Assembly (NCBI GenBank): GCA_028456385.1
Contig: JALNQF010000020.1
Span: forward strand, 186,001 to 250,000
Source of the DNA: Ophiosphaerella korrae
Taxonomy: Eukaryota; Ascomycota; Dothideomycetes; Pleosporales; Phaeosphaeriaceae
Length of the DNA stretch: 64,000 nucleotides
Direction of reading: 5' to 3'
The first letter of the stretch is position 1, and every line of letters starts with the position of its first letter. The position numbers and the translations under genes are program-made. Shown piece by piece: positions 33,893-47,197 of this stretch. The notes under the pieces are model-generated. The model searched no databases. It saw nothing but the letters and a program-made list of their open reading frames with translations, and was not told the DNA's origin.

Positions 33893-36800
33893 GCTCCCCT
33901 TTGCGATTACCGCCATTTGGCAATTTTGTAGCATGCGTTCTTGGGCCTTGGTTATGACAAAAGGTTGTGACTTGGAGTACGAGGTATAACCCAACGATCT
34001 AATGAATTTAACTACTTGATTCAACTCTAGTTCCCTATGTACCCTCTACGCCTCTGCGTTGATCCGGCGTTTTTCCTGCCTTTCTCGGTTATTTATCGTG
34101 ACATGTCTCTTGGAGTTTGTAGGTATTCCACGTGCTATATTCCATTGGCCATCCTAGCCATTTTACCAGGCATTCGCCGTCCCTGCTGGCTGTATTTTTG
34201 TGCCCTAGTATACCTTATACCTCTTATCTGTCGCCGGAGTCGACTTCCCCTAAAATTTGTGTTAGTCCTGTCCGAAAGGTTGAGATACTCTTAGCTCGAT
34301 CTATAGCTCTAGAATGGATATATCAAATATAGGATATATGTACAGGTATTCAGCGCTTATAGGTTGGCATTCCTGCCTTTCTAGAGACGCGACAAGGCGA
34401 ACAGTGGTAATAGAATATGCGGCTAAATTTCTTTTAACCTAGTTGAATAGAGTCTTCGGTTGAAAATCTGGAGTCGACGGGTGCCTCAAGACTGGTTTTA
34501 GTAGTTAGAAATATAGATATGGGATGCAGAACGCATTACGGAGATGGATGAATTGCCGCGTAATCAAGGAAGTGACGGGTACGAGCACCTTCTTGAGGAA
34601 ATCTAGAAGCTAGCTCGCTTCTATTTTTACATGGGCTTTAGGACCTCATGGTCTCAAGCGCAATCATTATCCGAAGGCGAATCGCAAGGTCTAAAAGTAA
34701 ATGAAAAGTGCGGCCGTCAGACACAGTCAGTATGCATACAATGCCTGGCTACTGAAAATGGATCATGCGACTAAACATCTCGGTATACCAGTGCATTCTC
34801 CCAGAGGCTGGTCGAAGGATCGGTTCTGATGCATCTCGAGTTCATTCTTTGTCAAATCACAAAATGTGAGGTGAAGTCGAAAGCTTGATGAATGCTCGCA
34901 GCAATAGGCAAATCCTCCAAGGAGGCTCTTCGTAGCTGCTACATCATCAAGATGGCGGCAAATCTGCCTATCCACTACTCATACATGCCTGTAAGTACCT
35001 AGAAAGGCGAAGGCAATAAGGGCTCTGATCAGCTGTTATTCCCAAGAGTCTTTAGAATTTTACATCGCTTCTAATGCTCCCCATCGTACTACTTGCCGAT
35101 TTGTTTGCCAACGGATCGCCACCTCTTTCTCGCTTCAAGAACCTTTTGGGTAAAATAAGTCAGTTGCAAAGCTCAGTATCAAAGATCAGATAATCATTAT
35201 CGTTTGTCGAGATTGGAGCAGCGAAGTAGTGCCTATTTTCAAGCCACTTTGAATGGGCGATTTGTTTCATCTGATCGAGGGAGTTCGCAGAAATCAAGTT
35301 TAAAGAAAACTACTATTAGGGAAATCAGTCATATAAATGTAAAGACAGGCCAAGAACTAGTTACCGCTAGGGTTCCTGGGCCTATTGGACCTCACCAAGC
35401 GGCCCAGGGTAGATATTAATGAGAAAATTCAACGGCGCGGGTATTTCGTCTGCTATATGAAAGCTACCGAAGTTGGTGTGTTCTTTCATTTGTTTGTGGG
35501 TGTGGGTGGTGCGGGGACTCTCGTCAGCGCTTGTTGAGTCCGTGCTGTGTGCATCATTCAGCCTAATCCAATACCCACATCACAAGATTCCGTGCAGCAT
35601 GATTCGATTGACTCGTAACTTCGTAGCCAAATTCCGTTCCTTCTCGAATGAGCATCGGTACCCCTCGAACCGCGGCGATCAGACCATGCTCTCCGGACAA
35701 GTTGAACTAGATTTTGTGAGGGCCGGCACTCTGGCACTTGATTAGTGCTGTTTTCTTCCCCACTGCAAATAAATCAGTTATGCCAGAGTAAATCTCGACT
35801 GTAGGCATTCAGAACCTTCCCCGTACACTGAATAGCACCATGTACCCTAAGTAGCTAGACAATAACATTTGAAACAGAGATGAACAAATATCCGAGGAGT
35901 TTCCATATTGAGCATTTCTCCAGAGCTCCTGATGCTCGTTCGAAGCTCATGTCTCCGAGCACTAGCTCTGGCCAAGCTTCCAAGGACCAGGATCTAGCAA
36001 CACCCGATACCATAGGAAATATCCATAATAGCTCACCCGTAGGATACGGTAGTTCACTTGATTGACGCTGCGAATAGTTCCGTGATGCCGTCGCTGGACG
36101 TTTATTCTCTTCGATGTATGGATGGGAAATACGCCCATTGTTTGTCACCGAGTTCTGCGGCGTTCTAGCACGCAGCCACTTTTATTCTGTAACTTGTAGA
36201 GGATGGCACCAAACTCTTCTTCGCATTCCGCCCGCCAGCGCTGGTAGCGATCCAATATCGAGAAAGAACAAGGAAATATTCCCGCGGCCCACCTTTCGGT
36301 GCATCATTACCCCAGTTAACATGGGTAGACATGCAACGGACTGCTAGTGTCCAACGGCTGATTCCTTGTAAAAGATCATTGAGGAAACAGTGCGTGCACC
36401 GACCCTAGCCGTGCGTCCATGTCCTTTCCATGTAACATCAGGAGCGTGGAGATGGTGATGAACAGGGGCGCCAGTGCCCGGGATAAATCTGCAAAATTCG
36501 AACGATGCCATGGATATGGATATTGGATGGGATGGCCGAATCTGTCCGTACTGCTAGATTACTCAGCTGTTAGGTATCAGTATCAGGACTAGCGACAGCC
36601 CGAATCATCCGTGCCGCATATCTTACACGTATCAGGAGACTTTGGGATCATGTATCCCAGGATCCCTTAGCTTGGATAATATCCCAGCTATCCCTAGTGG
36701 TGGAGAAGTTGGAGAACCTGGGGATAAAGCCTCGGCAGGGCCGGATAAATTCACATCTCACGGCAGGGGTGGGGTAGTGTTGGGCAAGGCTCTGCGGCCA

Positions 36801-37227
36801 GAGGTTTGATAGGTTGCGGTGCTGCGATACGAAGCCTGTAGCTGCAGCATGGTTCCCGTTGGTCGCAGAAATCGCTGCGACTTGAACAAGAAACAGCCAC
36901 CGATAGCGCGCTACTGACCGTTCCGGTGGGCCGACCGCTGCTAGCGAAAGCCTCGCCCAGCACGAGCAGACGAAAACGAGGTTGCGACAGCTAAATCACA
37001 CGGCTCGTGGTCGGCATGAGACCGACTTGATGGCCAGGTTCTGTGATTGATGGAATGTGGAGAGTAAATACACATCCCAGAGGCCTAAACGTCCCTCCAT
37101 AGGACATCAAGTCCCGTGCCCCTGTGCTCTTTAAAAGGTCGGCCTCCCCACATGTTGTCTCTGCTTCTCTTTCCCTGCCACCTTCCCATTTATCCCAGGC
37201 TTGCCATTTTGGCTCACATTAGCAATT
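33893..37227. other. Long intergenic region, nothing recognised
   Basis: About 3.3 kb without a supported gene; the open frames are short (60-97 codons) and on both strands. Parts (about 34180-34480) are AT-rich. Close to the transporter there are sequences matching the CreA-type site SYGGRG, for example ctgggg at 36718-36723 and gtgggg at 36769-36774; these are common by chance. Confidence 0.5.
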
Positions 37228-39082
37228 ATGGGTGATCATGTCGATTCCAAGACGTACGGCGGCGACGCACACGTCGAGAAGGCCATCTCTCAGCATGATG
37301 ATTCCGCCAACCTTGATGAGAAAGCGGCGGGAGCTCAGTACAAAGCGGCTGCCATTGAGGCAGAGAATGCGGAGCATGAAATGGGTGTGTTAGATGCTGT
37401 CAAGCAATACCCTATGGCTGCCTTGTGGGCGTTTATTATGTCTTGCACAATTGTCAGTCGCCACCCGCCACCCTTCATACCCTTGATTTCTCTCCATGGC
37501 GAATCTCGGCTAACATCATCTTCAGATCATGGAGTCCTATTGTGTCTTCCTTATGGGCAATTTCATCGCCCTTCCTGCATTCGCGAATGAATATGGTGTT
37601 TACAGTCCCGCTAAGAACAAAAATGTCATTGTAGCCAGTTGGCAGTCTGCGCTTCAAATGGCCGGACCACTTGGTGCAATTATCGGCGTCTGCTTGGCTG
37701 GTCCCCTTACCAGCCGTATTGGATACCGTTGGGCCACCATTTCCGGGCTTATGCTCTTGAACGCTTTCATCTTTGTGTTTTACTTCGCCAAATCGCTTCC
37801 CGTCATGTTTGTAGCCCAGCTTCTCGAGGGCATTCCATGGGGTATCTTCATTGCAAACGCACCAGCATACTGCAGTGAAATCACACCTATCCAGCTGCGA
37901 GCTCCTGCCACCCAGATGTTGCAAATGTTCTGGGCCATTGGCTCTATTATCGTAAATGGCGTCGCCTATAACTACAATGGGAGACTTGATTCGGGCGCGT
38001 ACAGGTAGAGACTCTTCCACTTCTCGAGCAAAATTGTTTCTCTAACCAAATACCTAGAATCCCTATTGCGCTTCAATGGATGTTCCCAACACCTCTAGCT
38101 ATTCTCCTGTATCTGGCGCCCGAGTCACCTTGGTGGTTAGTCCGAAAAGGACGCCTCGAAGAGGCAGAGCATGCGGTTGGGCGTTTGGGACGCAAAACGA
38201 GACTGAACCTCAGCGAGGCCGTAGCCATGATGCGCCGTACCATTGACCTCGAGAAATCGGAGAAGGAGCCCAATCATCTCGAATTGTTCAAAGGCACAGA
38301 TCTCTACCGAACTCTCATTGTGTGTGGTGTGTACGCTGCACAGAATCTTACGGGTAACCTCATCGCCAATCAGGCTGTCTACTTCTTCGAGCGTAAGTTT
38401 CCCTTGTCACAATTTTGGATGAGATCTGAATACTAAATCGATTACAGAGGCTGGAATGTCTGTCAACACTGCGTTCGCCCTGGGTCTCATCACATCAGCT
38501 CTCCAGTGGATCTTCGTCATGCTTTCCTGGATTCTTACCTCATACCTTGGCCGCCGTACCATTTATGTTTGGGGCTCGCTCATCAACGTAGGCTTCCTAG
38601 TTGCCCTTGGTATTGCGGGCTCTGTCGGAATCTCGAAAGCTGCTTCCCTCGCACAGGCGTCCTTGGGTCTCATTGTTTCCGTCTTGTTCACCTTGGGACC
38701 TGCGCCTGCTTCCTGGGTCATTATTGGAGAAACATCTGCCATTCGTCTCAGGCCTCTGACAACTGGAATTGGACGTGCTTCGTACTACATCGTCAACATT
38801 CCTTGCATCTTCCTCGCCAGTTATATGCTCAACCCTGAAGTAAGACCCCTTCCTTTTCGACTTTTGCAATAAATAGTTTCTGACAAAGCACAGGAGGCAA
38901 ATCTCGGCGGTAAATGTGGCTACGTCTGGGGAGGTACTGGTTTTGTTTGCTTTGTCTTGGCATACTTCTATCTGCCCGAGATGAAGAACCGATCTTATCG
39001 CGAGATCGATATCTTGTTCAAGCGCAAAATTCCGGCTCGCAAATGGACAAAGACTGTCGTCGATGTGAACGACGACGAGTAA
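37228..39082 (+). CDS. MFS sugar transporter, alpha-glucoside/maltose permease type
   Basis: Five exons: 37228-37452, 37526-38004, 38058-38392, 38448-38839, 38894-39082 (1620 bases, 539 residues). The hydrophilic N-terminus (about 60 residues) precedes about twelve membrane segments. Sugar-porter motifs are visible: GPLTSRIGYRWATISG in the loop between helices 2 and 3, QLLEGIPWGIF, CSEITPIQLRAP, PESPWWLVRKGR (the PESPRWL motif, near 255) and YLPEMKNRSYREID near the C-terminus. The set, with the TPIQLRA and QxxW variants, points to maltose/alpha-glucoside:proton symporters of the plasma membrane. Possible CreA sites upstream would fit glucose repression, unproven. Substrate is inferred from motif style only. 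Confidence 0.9.
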
Positions 39083-39901
39083 ATGGGAACGTAATTAGGA
39101 GGGTTGTAGCACGACGTAAAGAGGAGTAAAGCAGTAATGAGTGCTCAATACTGTTTGTAGATTGTAAAAGACGTAATCTGAGAAAATCCATGAATTATAT
39201 CATTTTTGATGATCATATCCGAACCTTCAGAACTTGTTGGAGCCGTGTTACACGGATAGTAGGATCTTTTGCTGACGCCTGTGAACGTGAGCTATTGTTG
39301 ACAACATAAATATCTCTCATGGCTGAATGATTGTATTGCCTTATGAACATCAATCTATGGGCGGACCATCTTATAGGGTTTTGTAAGTTATGACACGGGT
39401 CGATCCGCCTGCCTTTACACCATTTTCGTAAGATACTAGCCATGGTATTTCATCATCCGAAAATTAAAATTGACAGCTACGGTACTGTCACAAGGATCCT
39501 ATTTGGCGAGAACAATTGAATGCGGCCGGTCTTGCTGAGCATTGCCTAGTAGTCTCCAGAAATTCTAGGATAATCTAGTACCCTGCCCAGGCATAAGCGA
39601 GCTGTTGTTTGTCTCAAGACTACTCAGCCTCATACCTGACCTCCCTTTGACCTAGTCAAAAATCATCCACCAATCGAAACATCCTCCTTGGCTTCAGGGT
39701 CCATTTAGCGGCTTAAGTATAGAGAGAGCATCGCTGCCTTTATTCGCTTCGCGATACATAATTGTCGCTCATAGTGAACAGCAGCGACAGGAATCCTAGG
39801 TTTGTCCCATAATTGTTAAGGTGCTTGGCCGGATGCCCAGAGTTCCTCGCTGCGATTGACATGAGTGTCTATTGTATTTCAGCTTCAGTTATGTCACTCT
39901 T
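39083..39901. other. Intergenic region, nothing recognised
   Basis: About 800 bases between the convergent transporter and membrane-protein relic; only short frames. Confidence 0.5.
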
Positions 39902-40640
39902 TTAGACAACTCTTGCTCTCAAAATCCCTTTTTCTTTTCTTCCCAATTTCCTCGCATATGTGGCGTCGTATTTCATATTTGTATCGTTGATGTACTGCTG
40001 CGATCTTGATCTAACCATTTGTACGAACGCCGACCACGCATTCCCAAGTAGCGTCAATCGTGTCTTTCTAATAAATTGTATAACTAACTTTGCTATGACT
40101 AAGTGATGGGTAACCAAAGCCCATAGCAATAGTAAAAGGCCTCTATTGTTTCGCGGGTAGAGTACGTTGGTAAAAAATGAAACATTGAAAGTGTCTAAAC
40201 GATCGAATGCAGGCATCTGACTGTAGTAATTTGTCATCGAGAGTACCGTTATGAGGGAAGATAAAGCCCACGCAGGAGAGTTGGCGGCACCCATCGTGTC
40301 AACGAAAACCGCTGCCAATGTCGAATCGGCAGCTATTGCACGCCATGGGCTCCGAGAAAAGCTATTCAGAAGTGTTATGAAGAGTTTACCAGTGAGGGAA
40401 AAGGTCTAATTCCCTGGCAGTGGCGTATTAGACCCATGGTGTACGGCAGAACTGCCTGACGCGACATTCTGTATGATTGAGCGCTCGCGCTTAGGAGGAA
40501 GTTCTTCAATTAAGCTTAGCGTTTTCCGCATATTTAAAAATCCTATCAGGTTGTAGAAGTACATGTGCGACGAATAGTGAGGCAGAGCAAAGTGGTTTAT
40601 GGAAGGCAAGGCCTTACGAGGCGAAAACCTCCAAGTTTGT
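39902..40640 (-). pseudogene. Hypothetical membrane protein with in-frame TAG
   Basis: A single frame from about 40640 down to 39902 is interrupted by one TAG at 40408-40406 (NTPLPGN*TFSLTGKLFITL). Both sides look like one protein: the N-terminal side has HYSSHMYFYNLIGFLNMRKT, the C-terminal side has two hydrophobic segments (SPAWALSSLITVLSM; RGLLLLLWALVTHHLVIAKL) and a basic tail. CAG to TAG would explain the stop. No ATG is found at the expected start, so an upstream exon may be lost. I do not recognise the family. Confidence 0.45.
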
Positions 40641-40950
40641 GCCTATTAATGTCGCCTGATTCTGACCAGAAATAGCTTTGATCATGAACTTAAAAGGTGA
40701 AATGACAAATCGTTTTCAAATCCAATGGCTTCCAGCCCATAGGCAGCTATGACGGGTCCACTAGTAGTATGTGACTTTCTGCCTCTATCTCATTGGCCGT
40801 GACGGTTCCCAATCCAGAAGATCTTATTGAAATCGAAGAACATTGTGGCAGGGGTGAAGATAGCTTGCTCAGAACCTTAAGGCCACAGACAAGAAGTCAC
40901 TATCGAGAGGGAGATAGCAAGGCGCAATCATCCAGGAGCGAACCAAATGG

Positions 40951-43900
40951 TTATGCAGATCCATCATCGGTCGAAGAATAGTCACTATCCGCCTCGTTTT
41001 CCGCCTCATCCACGGGGATGAGAAATAGCAAAGCCCTACTCTCCAACGCCAATTGATCATTTCTCCCAGACACAACTTCTCTACCCGATGCGGCTTTTTG
41101 AGCTAGCTCTCGGGCCTCACTATATTTCTTTCGTATGAAGAGTATACTTGCTAATTCATGAAAGCTTTTCAAAGTCGTCAGATGCTGTTCGCCACTAAAC
41201 TTCAGTCGCCCCATAAGCACTTCTCTACGCAAACTCTCTGCAGCTTCAAGATCATCCCTGTTTTCTAGCACGGCCGCTAGATTATTCAAGCTTACAAGCG
41301 TGCTTGGACTGTCTCTACCCCATTTCTTTGTCTTCTCGGCAATAATCTGCACGAATAACTCTTCCGCTTTACTCCATTCTTTCATCGCGTTCCAGCTTGC
41401 TGCGAGGTTGCCGAGGCACACGAGGGTCGTTGGGTGGTCTTCGTACAACAATGTGCGACTCAACTTGAGCGCTTGCTCGTTATATTGGAGCGCAAAGTTG
41501 GTTTTGCCCTGCGATTGATAAATCGTTTCAAGATTAGACAGAATCGTGATGAACTCTGGGTTATCTGCCTATGCCGATACCATACAACTAGCCTTGGCTT
41601 CCTGGAGGATAGTCAAGGCCTCCGAGCACTTCATTTGAGCAAGCAGACATGTCGCTAAGTTATTCACACTTGTTATTGTATCAGGATGAGAAGCTCCAAG
41701 AATAGCCAATCTACCAAGCAGTACTTGGCGATTGATTTCCTCTGCAGCTGCGTAATCACCCCTATCCTTGTGAATCAATACGATATGACTTATGTCAAGA
41801 GTTGCAGGGTGTTTAAGCTCAAACTCCCCTATTAGGTGGTCCAATACTAGTTGCTACAGCTGGAGCGCTTCTTCGTGCTTGCCTTTCTTATACAATACAC
41901 TGGCGAGATTGTTTCTGGAGCCCAAAGACTTGGTGTTGTAAGGTCCGTAAACTCGTTCCAGGCCTTCAATTACCCGTCTATGCAGTGCTTCGGCTTTCGT
42001 ATAGTTGCCACGTTCAGATGCTCCGCGCCCAAGGTTGCTGACTGCCATTAATGTTTCCGGATGATCTGCGCCATATTGCTGTTCTCGACTTTCCGGAACA
42101 GTAGCATCAATCGCATCAGCTTCATCAAACCACCCGGTCTTTCGGAGCGTAACTGCCAGCTTGTACATGCTCATGTGTGTTGCTAAATGCGTGTTTCCCA
42201 AAACTGCCTCCATTTGAGTAACAACTGTTCGTTCAATGTCAATGGCTTCTGCGTATTTACCCATGTCTCTGAAGATAATAGCCAATTCCGCTTTGACATG
42301 CAAAGTATGAGGATTATCAAGCCCATACGCCTCATCGTTCGATAGTTCACGAATGATCTCTAAGACAGTTGAAGCAGCTCTCTCGAAGTTACGTTGGGCT
42401 CGTATCAGTGGCGGCAGCGCAAGTCTAAGCATCAGTATCGCGTATGCCGTTCCGCTATGGAATATTTCTGCATATCAGCAATCTCCCTGTGGCACTCTGC
42501 CTCGACAGCTTTTAGCATATCATATTTAGGATCAGCGGCATGATAATATACCGATCCCACCTCCGCAAGGTAGCCATTCGCGAAGAGGGAGTCGACGAGC
42601 GAAGTCCGAATGACGCAGGGCTTTGTAAAAAGAGACTCTATCTTCGCTTCCAGGTCATGTTGCTCTCTGCCGCTTCTCCCCAACCACTTGGAAACCTCGT
42701 TTTCATCAGCAGGAATGCCAAATCCTAGTTTGAAGCAAAATGCAACCTCGAACGCAACACCTTGTGCCCTTTCGCACTTGCCATAGCTAAATAAACGCGA
42801 GATCAAGGACCTTGTAATTTGCTGTCGTATTGTGAAGTCCATTTTCACAAAGTCGTAGAAACTTCTGGCAACCTTTACATATCAACATCTGCAAGTAGCT
42901 TCCACGACAGTAACGTACCTGAAAATACGAAAATCTTAAAGTTGTAGCGTTCTTCTTGATTTCCTCTTCACTGGATATGCATTGCAGGCTAGACGGCTCT
43001 CTTGAAGTAGCCAAGACGTTAGTGATGCCAGTATAAATACTCATATAACGAGTATACTTGCTGCAATACTGAAACACATAGCAATTTTAAAAGTTCATCC
43101 ATCTCCAATGCTCTATCTGCAGGATTAGATGCCAGAGTTTTCTCAAAGAATCGCGCTAGGTCTAATTTCTGGCGATCCGATAGTACCGCAACTGTTTGCA
43201 GCATCCATGCCGAATAAGTTATTAGATTTCGTCTATGTTTCTAGTCTTCAATCCACACGTCATCCATGCTTTTGTTGCAGTCTTTGTGCTGGATTCAGTG
43301 TCCTTTTCTAGGCTCTGCATCTGTGCACGGATCTCTGGTTCAAAAAGCGGCCATAAACAAAGTAGCCTGAGGGAGAAGAAGTCCAGTTTCTTAGCGTCTC
43401 GAAAGAAAAAGCCGCGGTGGTGATGCTCCGGAGCATTCCATGGTACTGTTTTTGGGACATAAATTGGCTGATCGGACCTCACGATCATTGTAGAGTAGCC
43501 GAAATCGACTACTTTTGCCACAAAGTGTCCATTACCATCTTGAAAAACTAAGACATTTGCCGGCTCGAGATCGCCATGAATTACTTCTGTTTAATAATTA
43601 GCTAAGTTAACGGCTACAGGGTATATTACTGCTGGAATGCATGGCCAGAAGAGCCAATGCAATATCTTTACAACGTTTGAGCCGAATAGGTAAAATCAAT
43701 TTTAGCCCAATATCCGAACTGAGGAAATCTTCAAGATTCCCATAGCGAGCTTTCTCAAACACCAAGATTGGTTTCAATCCCCCATCTGGCTCACCATACT
43801 GAACTTCATTCCAGCAAATCCCCTGTAGTTGTAACACATTCGGATGTTGGCGAATCAAGGGATTGCAGAGGACCGCCATTTCACACATCAGAGCTTGGAA

Positions 43901-44179
43901 GGTATGCAGAGTCGCATTGATACTTTGCTTGAATGCAAAATTGACCGACTTCGCCACTAAAGACTAGCGAACCTCACTTGTTGCACCTTCTCCGAGATTA
44001 TCAAAGCCTGGGTCCCAAGTTATGTGCAGAAATGGAATATTCAATTGTTGAACCAGAGACAAGAGAGCGATAAGATCGGCAGGAAAATCTGGTTCTTCCG
44101 CAGGGTACACGCTGCTGAAAAAACCCTGATGACGGCAAGAACCCAACAATAGATCGCGTGCTGACAATGTACGAAGCAT
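40951..44179 (-). pseudogene. Protein kinase-like / Sel1 / TPR-repeat protein, multiply broken
   Basis: The kinase-like part starts at 44179. It has a glycine loop FDNLGEGATSEVR, then an in-frame TAG (43966-43964) and SLVAKSVNFAFKQS; the catalytic loop VIHGDLEPANVLVF and VVDFGYS follow after an intron. A one-base frame change near 43220-43230 separates the C-lobe text from ITYSAWMLQTVAVLSDRQKL. A Sel1-like unit (AFEVAFCFKLGFGIPADENE) and a long run of about 42-residue TPR_12 units follow, e.g. HPDTITSVNNLATCL and DSPSTLVSLNNLAAVLENRD. The TPR part has a one-base shift near 42430 and two more TAG codons (41856-41854 and 41571-41569), both where CAG (Gln) fits. Intact relatives are fungal kinase-TPR proteins, plausible signal-transduction or immunity proteins. 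As read, it cannot make a full product. Confidence 0.75.
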
Positions 44180-44975
44180 CGTAGAGAGCTAAGTTCCCTA
44201 ATTCGGGTGGGTTGGAAATTGGTTGAATTTCTTCCATAATATTTGTCATATGTTAGAATTGAGTGTGGTAGACACAAAGCATGGTGGAAAATTGGCATGA
44301 CGGGGCTGTGGGAGGGTGGGGAAGTGTTAAACTTAGGCGCGAGAGAGAAACAACTCGAGGCGTGTCTTGTTCGTCAGGCTTGCCTCATGGCGTCAATTGG
44401 CTCGTTGAATTTGCGCAAATTTCGTATATTCTGCTTATTGGCGTCAATTAGCCGATATCTGGTCGAACAAGGCTTTGTGCATGCAGGCAGACCGGTCAAC
44501 ACGCTCCGAGCACTTACCGAAGCCGCGTGTGGCAGGCGCACTTTGCAAGTGAAGACAACAAAAGTCGATGTACGCAAGACACCTGCTCTTATAATTGTCA
44601 GAACAGGCGACGAGTTAAACCTTCAGAATTGTGAGTAGTGAGGTTTACCTCACATAGCCACAGATATCTACCTTATGATAGCGACTCAAGAGGGAGGTGC
44701 CGGTAAGCAAAAAGGATGGCGGGGTTGGTTTGCTCCCCACCAACTGGCAGATCCCGCATGCCTCCTTGGGTGGGCCTGCATTTGGCGCTGCGCCCCAAAG
44801 CCAGCCAGGCAATATAATCTGCTGCTGCCCACCTATACGTCTTGAGTCAGAAGTGACATTCCAACTTTCGCTCACCAAAGGAATCTGTTGTGTTCGAAGT
44901 CCGACGTCAAGGCAGTTGCCAATATCACCGCAGCCGAACAAGGCCATGCAAGAAACATAAATAGTCATTGAAAAA
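44180..44975. other. Divergent intergenic region
   Basis: About 800 bases between the kinase-TPR relic (minus) and the HET gene (plus). Frames at 44243-44638 and 44645-44968 have no domain signal. Confidence 0.45.
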
Positions 44976-47197
44976 ATGCATTACAACGCTGAAGGAAAAC
45001 CTTCAAATATAAAGCTGGAATCCTCGGGAACTATTTCAAAGCCCGAGGGCTTTGAAATGGTAACTGGCGTACCGGAGATAATCGACGATTTGGCCCTTCA
45101 ATCAACCCTCCCGTTGTGCTCCTTTTGCAGCTTCAATCTTCTAAGCGGATACATCTCTTGTGAAAAGCGCGACGATTGCCCAGCCTGCGAGCTTGTTGCA
45201 AGTGCATACATTTCAAATGATATTAGAAAAGTCATGGAGGATCATCAAAACAAACTTCCATCATTTTATGATGAAAGCCGATTTAGAGACGATTCTAAAG
45301 ACAAATGCTTCTCTATCTCTGTGAAAGATAGCTCTCAACACAAGAATAGAGCTGATTGTACTTTGGTAATTCCATCTTATCAACCGCCAGTATTTTGTTT
45401 GACCTTAACCAGTACATTAAAATAAAACATGAGGCCCCACCAGATCATGTCCCTAAAACGATAAATTTTGAGTCTTGTATGACTTGGCTGGAGAATTGTA
45501 AGCACAATCATGGTGCGGAATGTGAACAACAGAGCCTTCCTTCAGTAAACTCACTGCCTTTGGATATCATCCTAGTTGATGTTATAAAAGATTGTATAAC
45601 CAGCAAAACGACGAACTCCACATACTTCGCGCTAAGCTATGTTTGGGGGGGAACAGTCGCTTTAAAAACGACTATGCACAATTTTGAATTAATTCAACAG
45701 CCCGGGTCGCTGTTGAACAACTTAGCATTACCACAGACTGTGTCTGATGCTATGGTCCTCACACGACAGATGGGTGTACGATATCTCTGGGTAGATTGTA
45801 TTTGTATTGTGCAAGATTCACCCAGGAAGAACCAAGATCTTGCCAACATGGATATTATATTCTCTCAAGCAGAGCTTACCATTGTAGCAGCAGGTAGCAA
45901 AGACGCCCTTTCAGGGCTTGCCGGAGTGAGGCCCGGAACGCGGAGACGAAGAACGACGAGGAAGAGCTACAGAGGTAACATACTGGAGTTACACTTTCCA
46001 AATGATAGGAAATCAATTCTCAAAGGCACGTCATATGAAACACGTGCATGGACCTATCAAGAGCTGCTTCTATCAAAAAGACTGCTCTTCGTCATGGAAT
46101 ATCAAATTATATTCCACTGTGATAGGTCACAACGCTCCGAGTCAAGACCGCAAGAAATATCGCATCAACCGCTCGAGAAAGGATTTGGACATGCTAACCT
46201 ACAATCGAGACTATCATTAAGAGAAAATAAAGTTAATATTGTGAAGTCATACTTCACGATGATAGACGAGTACACCCAGAAGCAGCTTACGTACCCCGAA
46301 GATATTGAAAATGCATTTGCCGGGTTGGCCTCCATTTTGGAAAATTGGTGCGAGGGCCCAATCGTCCACGGGATGATGTCAAGCCTCTTCGGTTATTCGA
46401 TGATGTGGGCCTTTCGAGCAGTGCCTTTAGCTTCAAGTCAAGGGCATCGAACTAGAACAGGACAACGAAGAGAGGGATTTCCATCTTGGTCTTGGGTGGG
46501 GTGGATTGGGAACTGCTCACGCATTGGAAATGGAGTGTGGAATGTTCCCCTCGTTCCATCATTGAAGAATATCGACATCGTAATTCATGCTAAGGAATCA
46601 TCATACGCAAGATGTCTAGCTGTCATGGACCTGTCCGTCAGTCAGGATAAGGCTGCACTAGATGGACAAACGATACGCATTAAATTCGAACCACCGATGG
46701 ATGGCTCGGACACTCAATCTTTTAGTACTCTCGCGTTTGATGCGGAGCGAATCAGGCTCGATCATTGCACTCTCACACCCGCATATGATCCTGACTCATC
46801 AGTCGCATTCGCCTTGCCTGGGGCACCCAACGACTCTGGGTATCTTTACATTGTACCAAATGTAGAGGTTGCTCAAGAAATTCTCGGCCAAAGAACAAGG
46901 GGAGTATCCGAAACTGATCGTGAATATAGTATCGTGCAGCTATACCGAATGCAAGGGGATATTGCCACCCTTTCCAGCTTGAATCTCGACCCGACACGGC
47001 GTCCCAGCAATCCTGGTAACTTGATCACCTTTGAGGAGAACCTCAATCCTTCAGCATTGTTATTTGTACTACTCATAAGACGACGTGGCATCTATTGGGA
47101 ACGTATTGGCTCTGGGGTGATGGTGGAAAGTCATTGGCCATCGACTAGTTCGCCCACCAAGGCTCAAGTTTATTATGAGAGAATAGTCTTGGTGTAG
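44976..47197 (+). CDS. HET-domain protein (heterokaryon incompatibility type)
   Basis: Two exons, 44976-45365 and 45413-47197, joined by a 47-base intron (GTAATT...ACCAG), give 2175 bases and 724 residues. The N-terminus has a CSFCSF...CPACELV cysteine segment often seen before HET domains. The HET domain shows all three signature blocks: YFALSYVWGG (near 200), RYLWVDCICIVQD (near 255) with SQAELTIVAAG, and TRAWTYQELLLSKRL (near 340). A C-terminal part (SWSWVGWIG, near 495) is also typical. HET proteins trigger cell death after fusion of incompatible hyphae in the few studied cases; for most the trigger is unknown. Unlike its divergent neighbour, the frame is intact. Confidence 0.9.

Noticed and set aside
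40951..44179. Reassigned or read-through TAG codons instead of a pseudogene
   Set aside because: TAG and TAA end other intact genes here normally, and the same gene also has frame changes, so decay is simpler.
45353..45392. Frameshift in the HET gene
   Set aside because: A 47-base GT-AG intron at 45366-45412 restores the frame exactly, so no lesion is needed.
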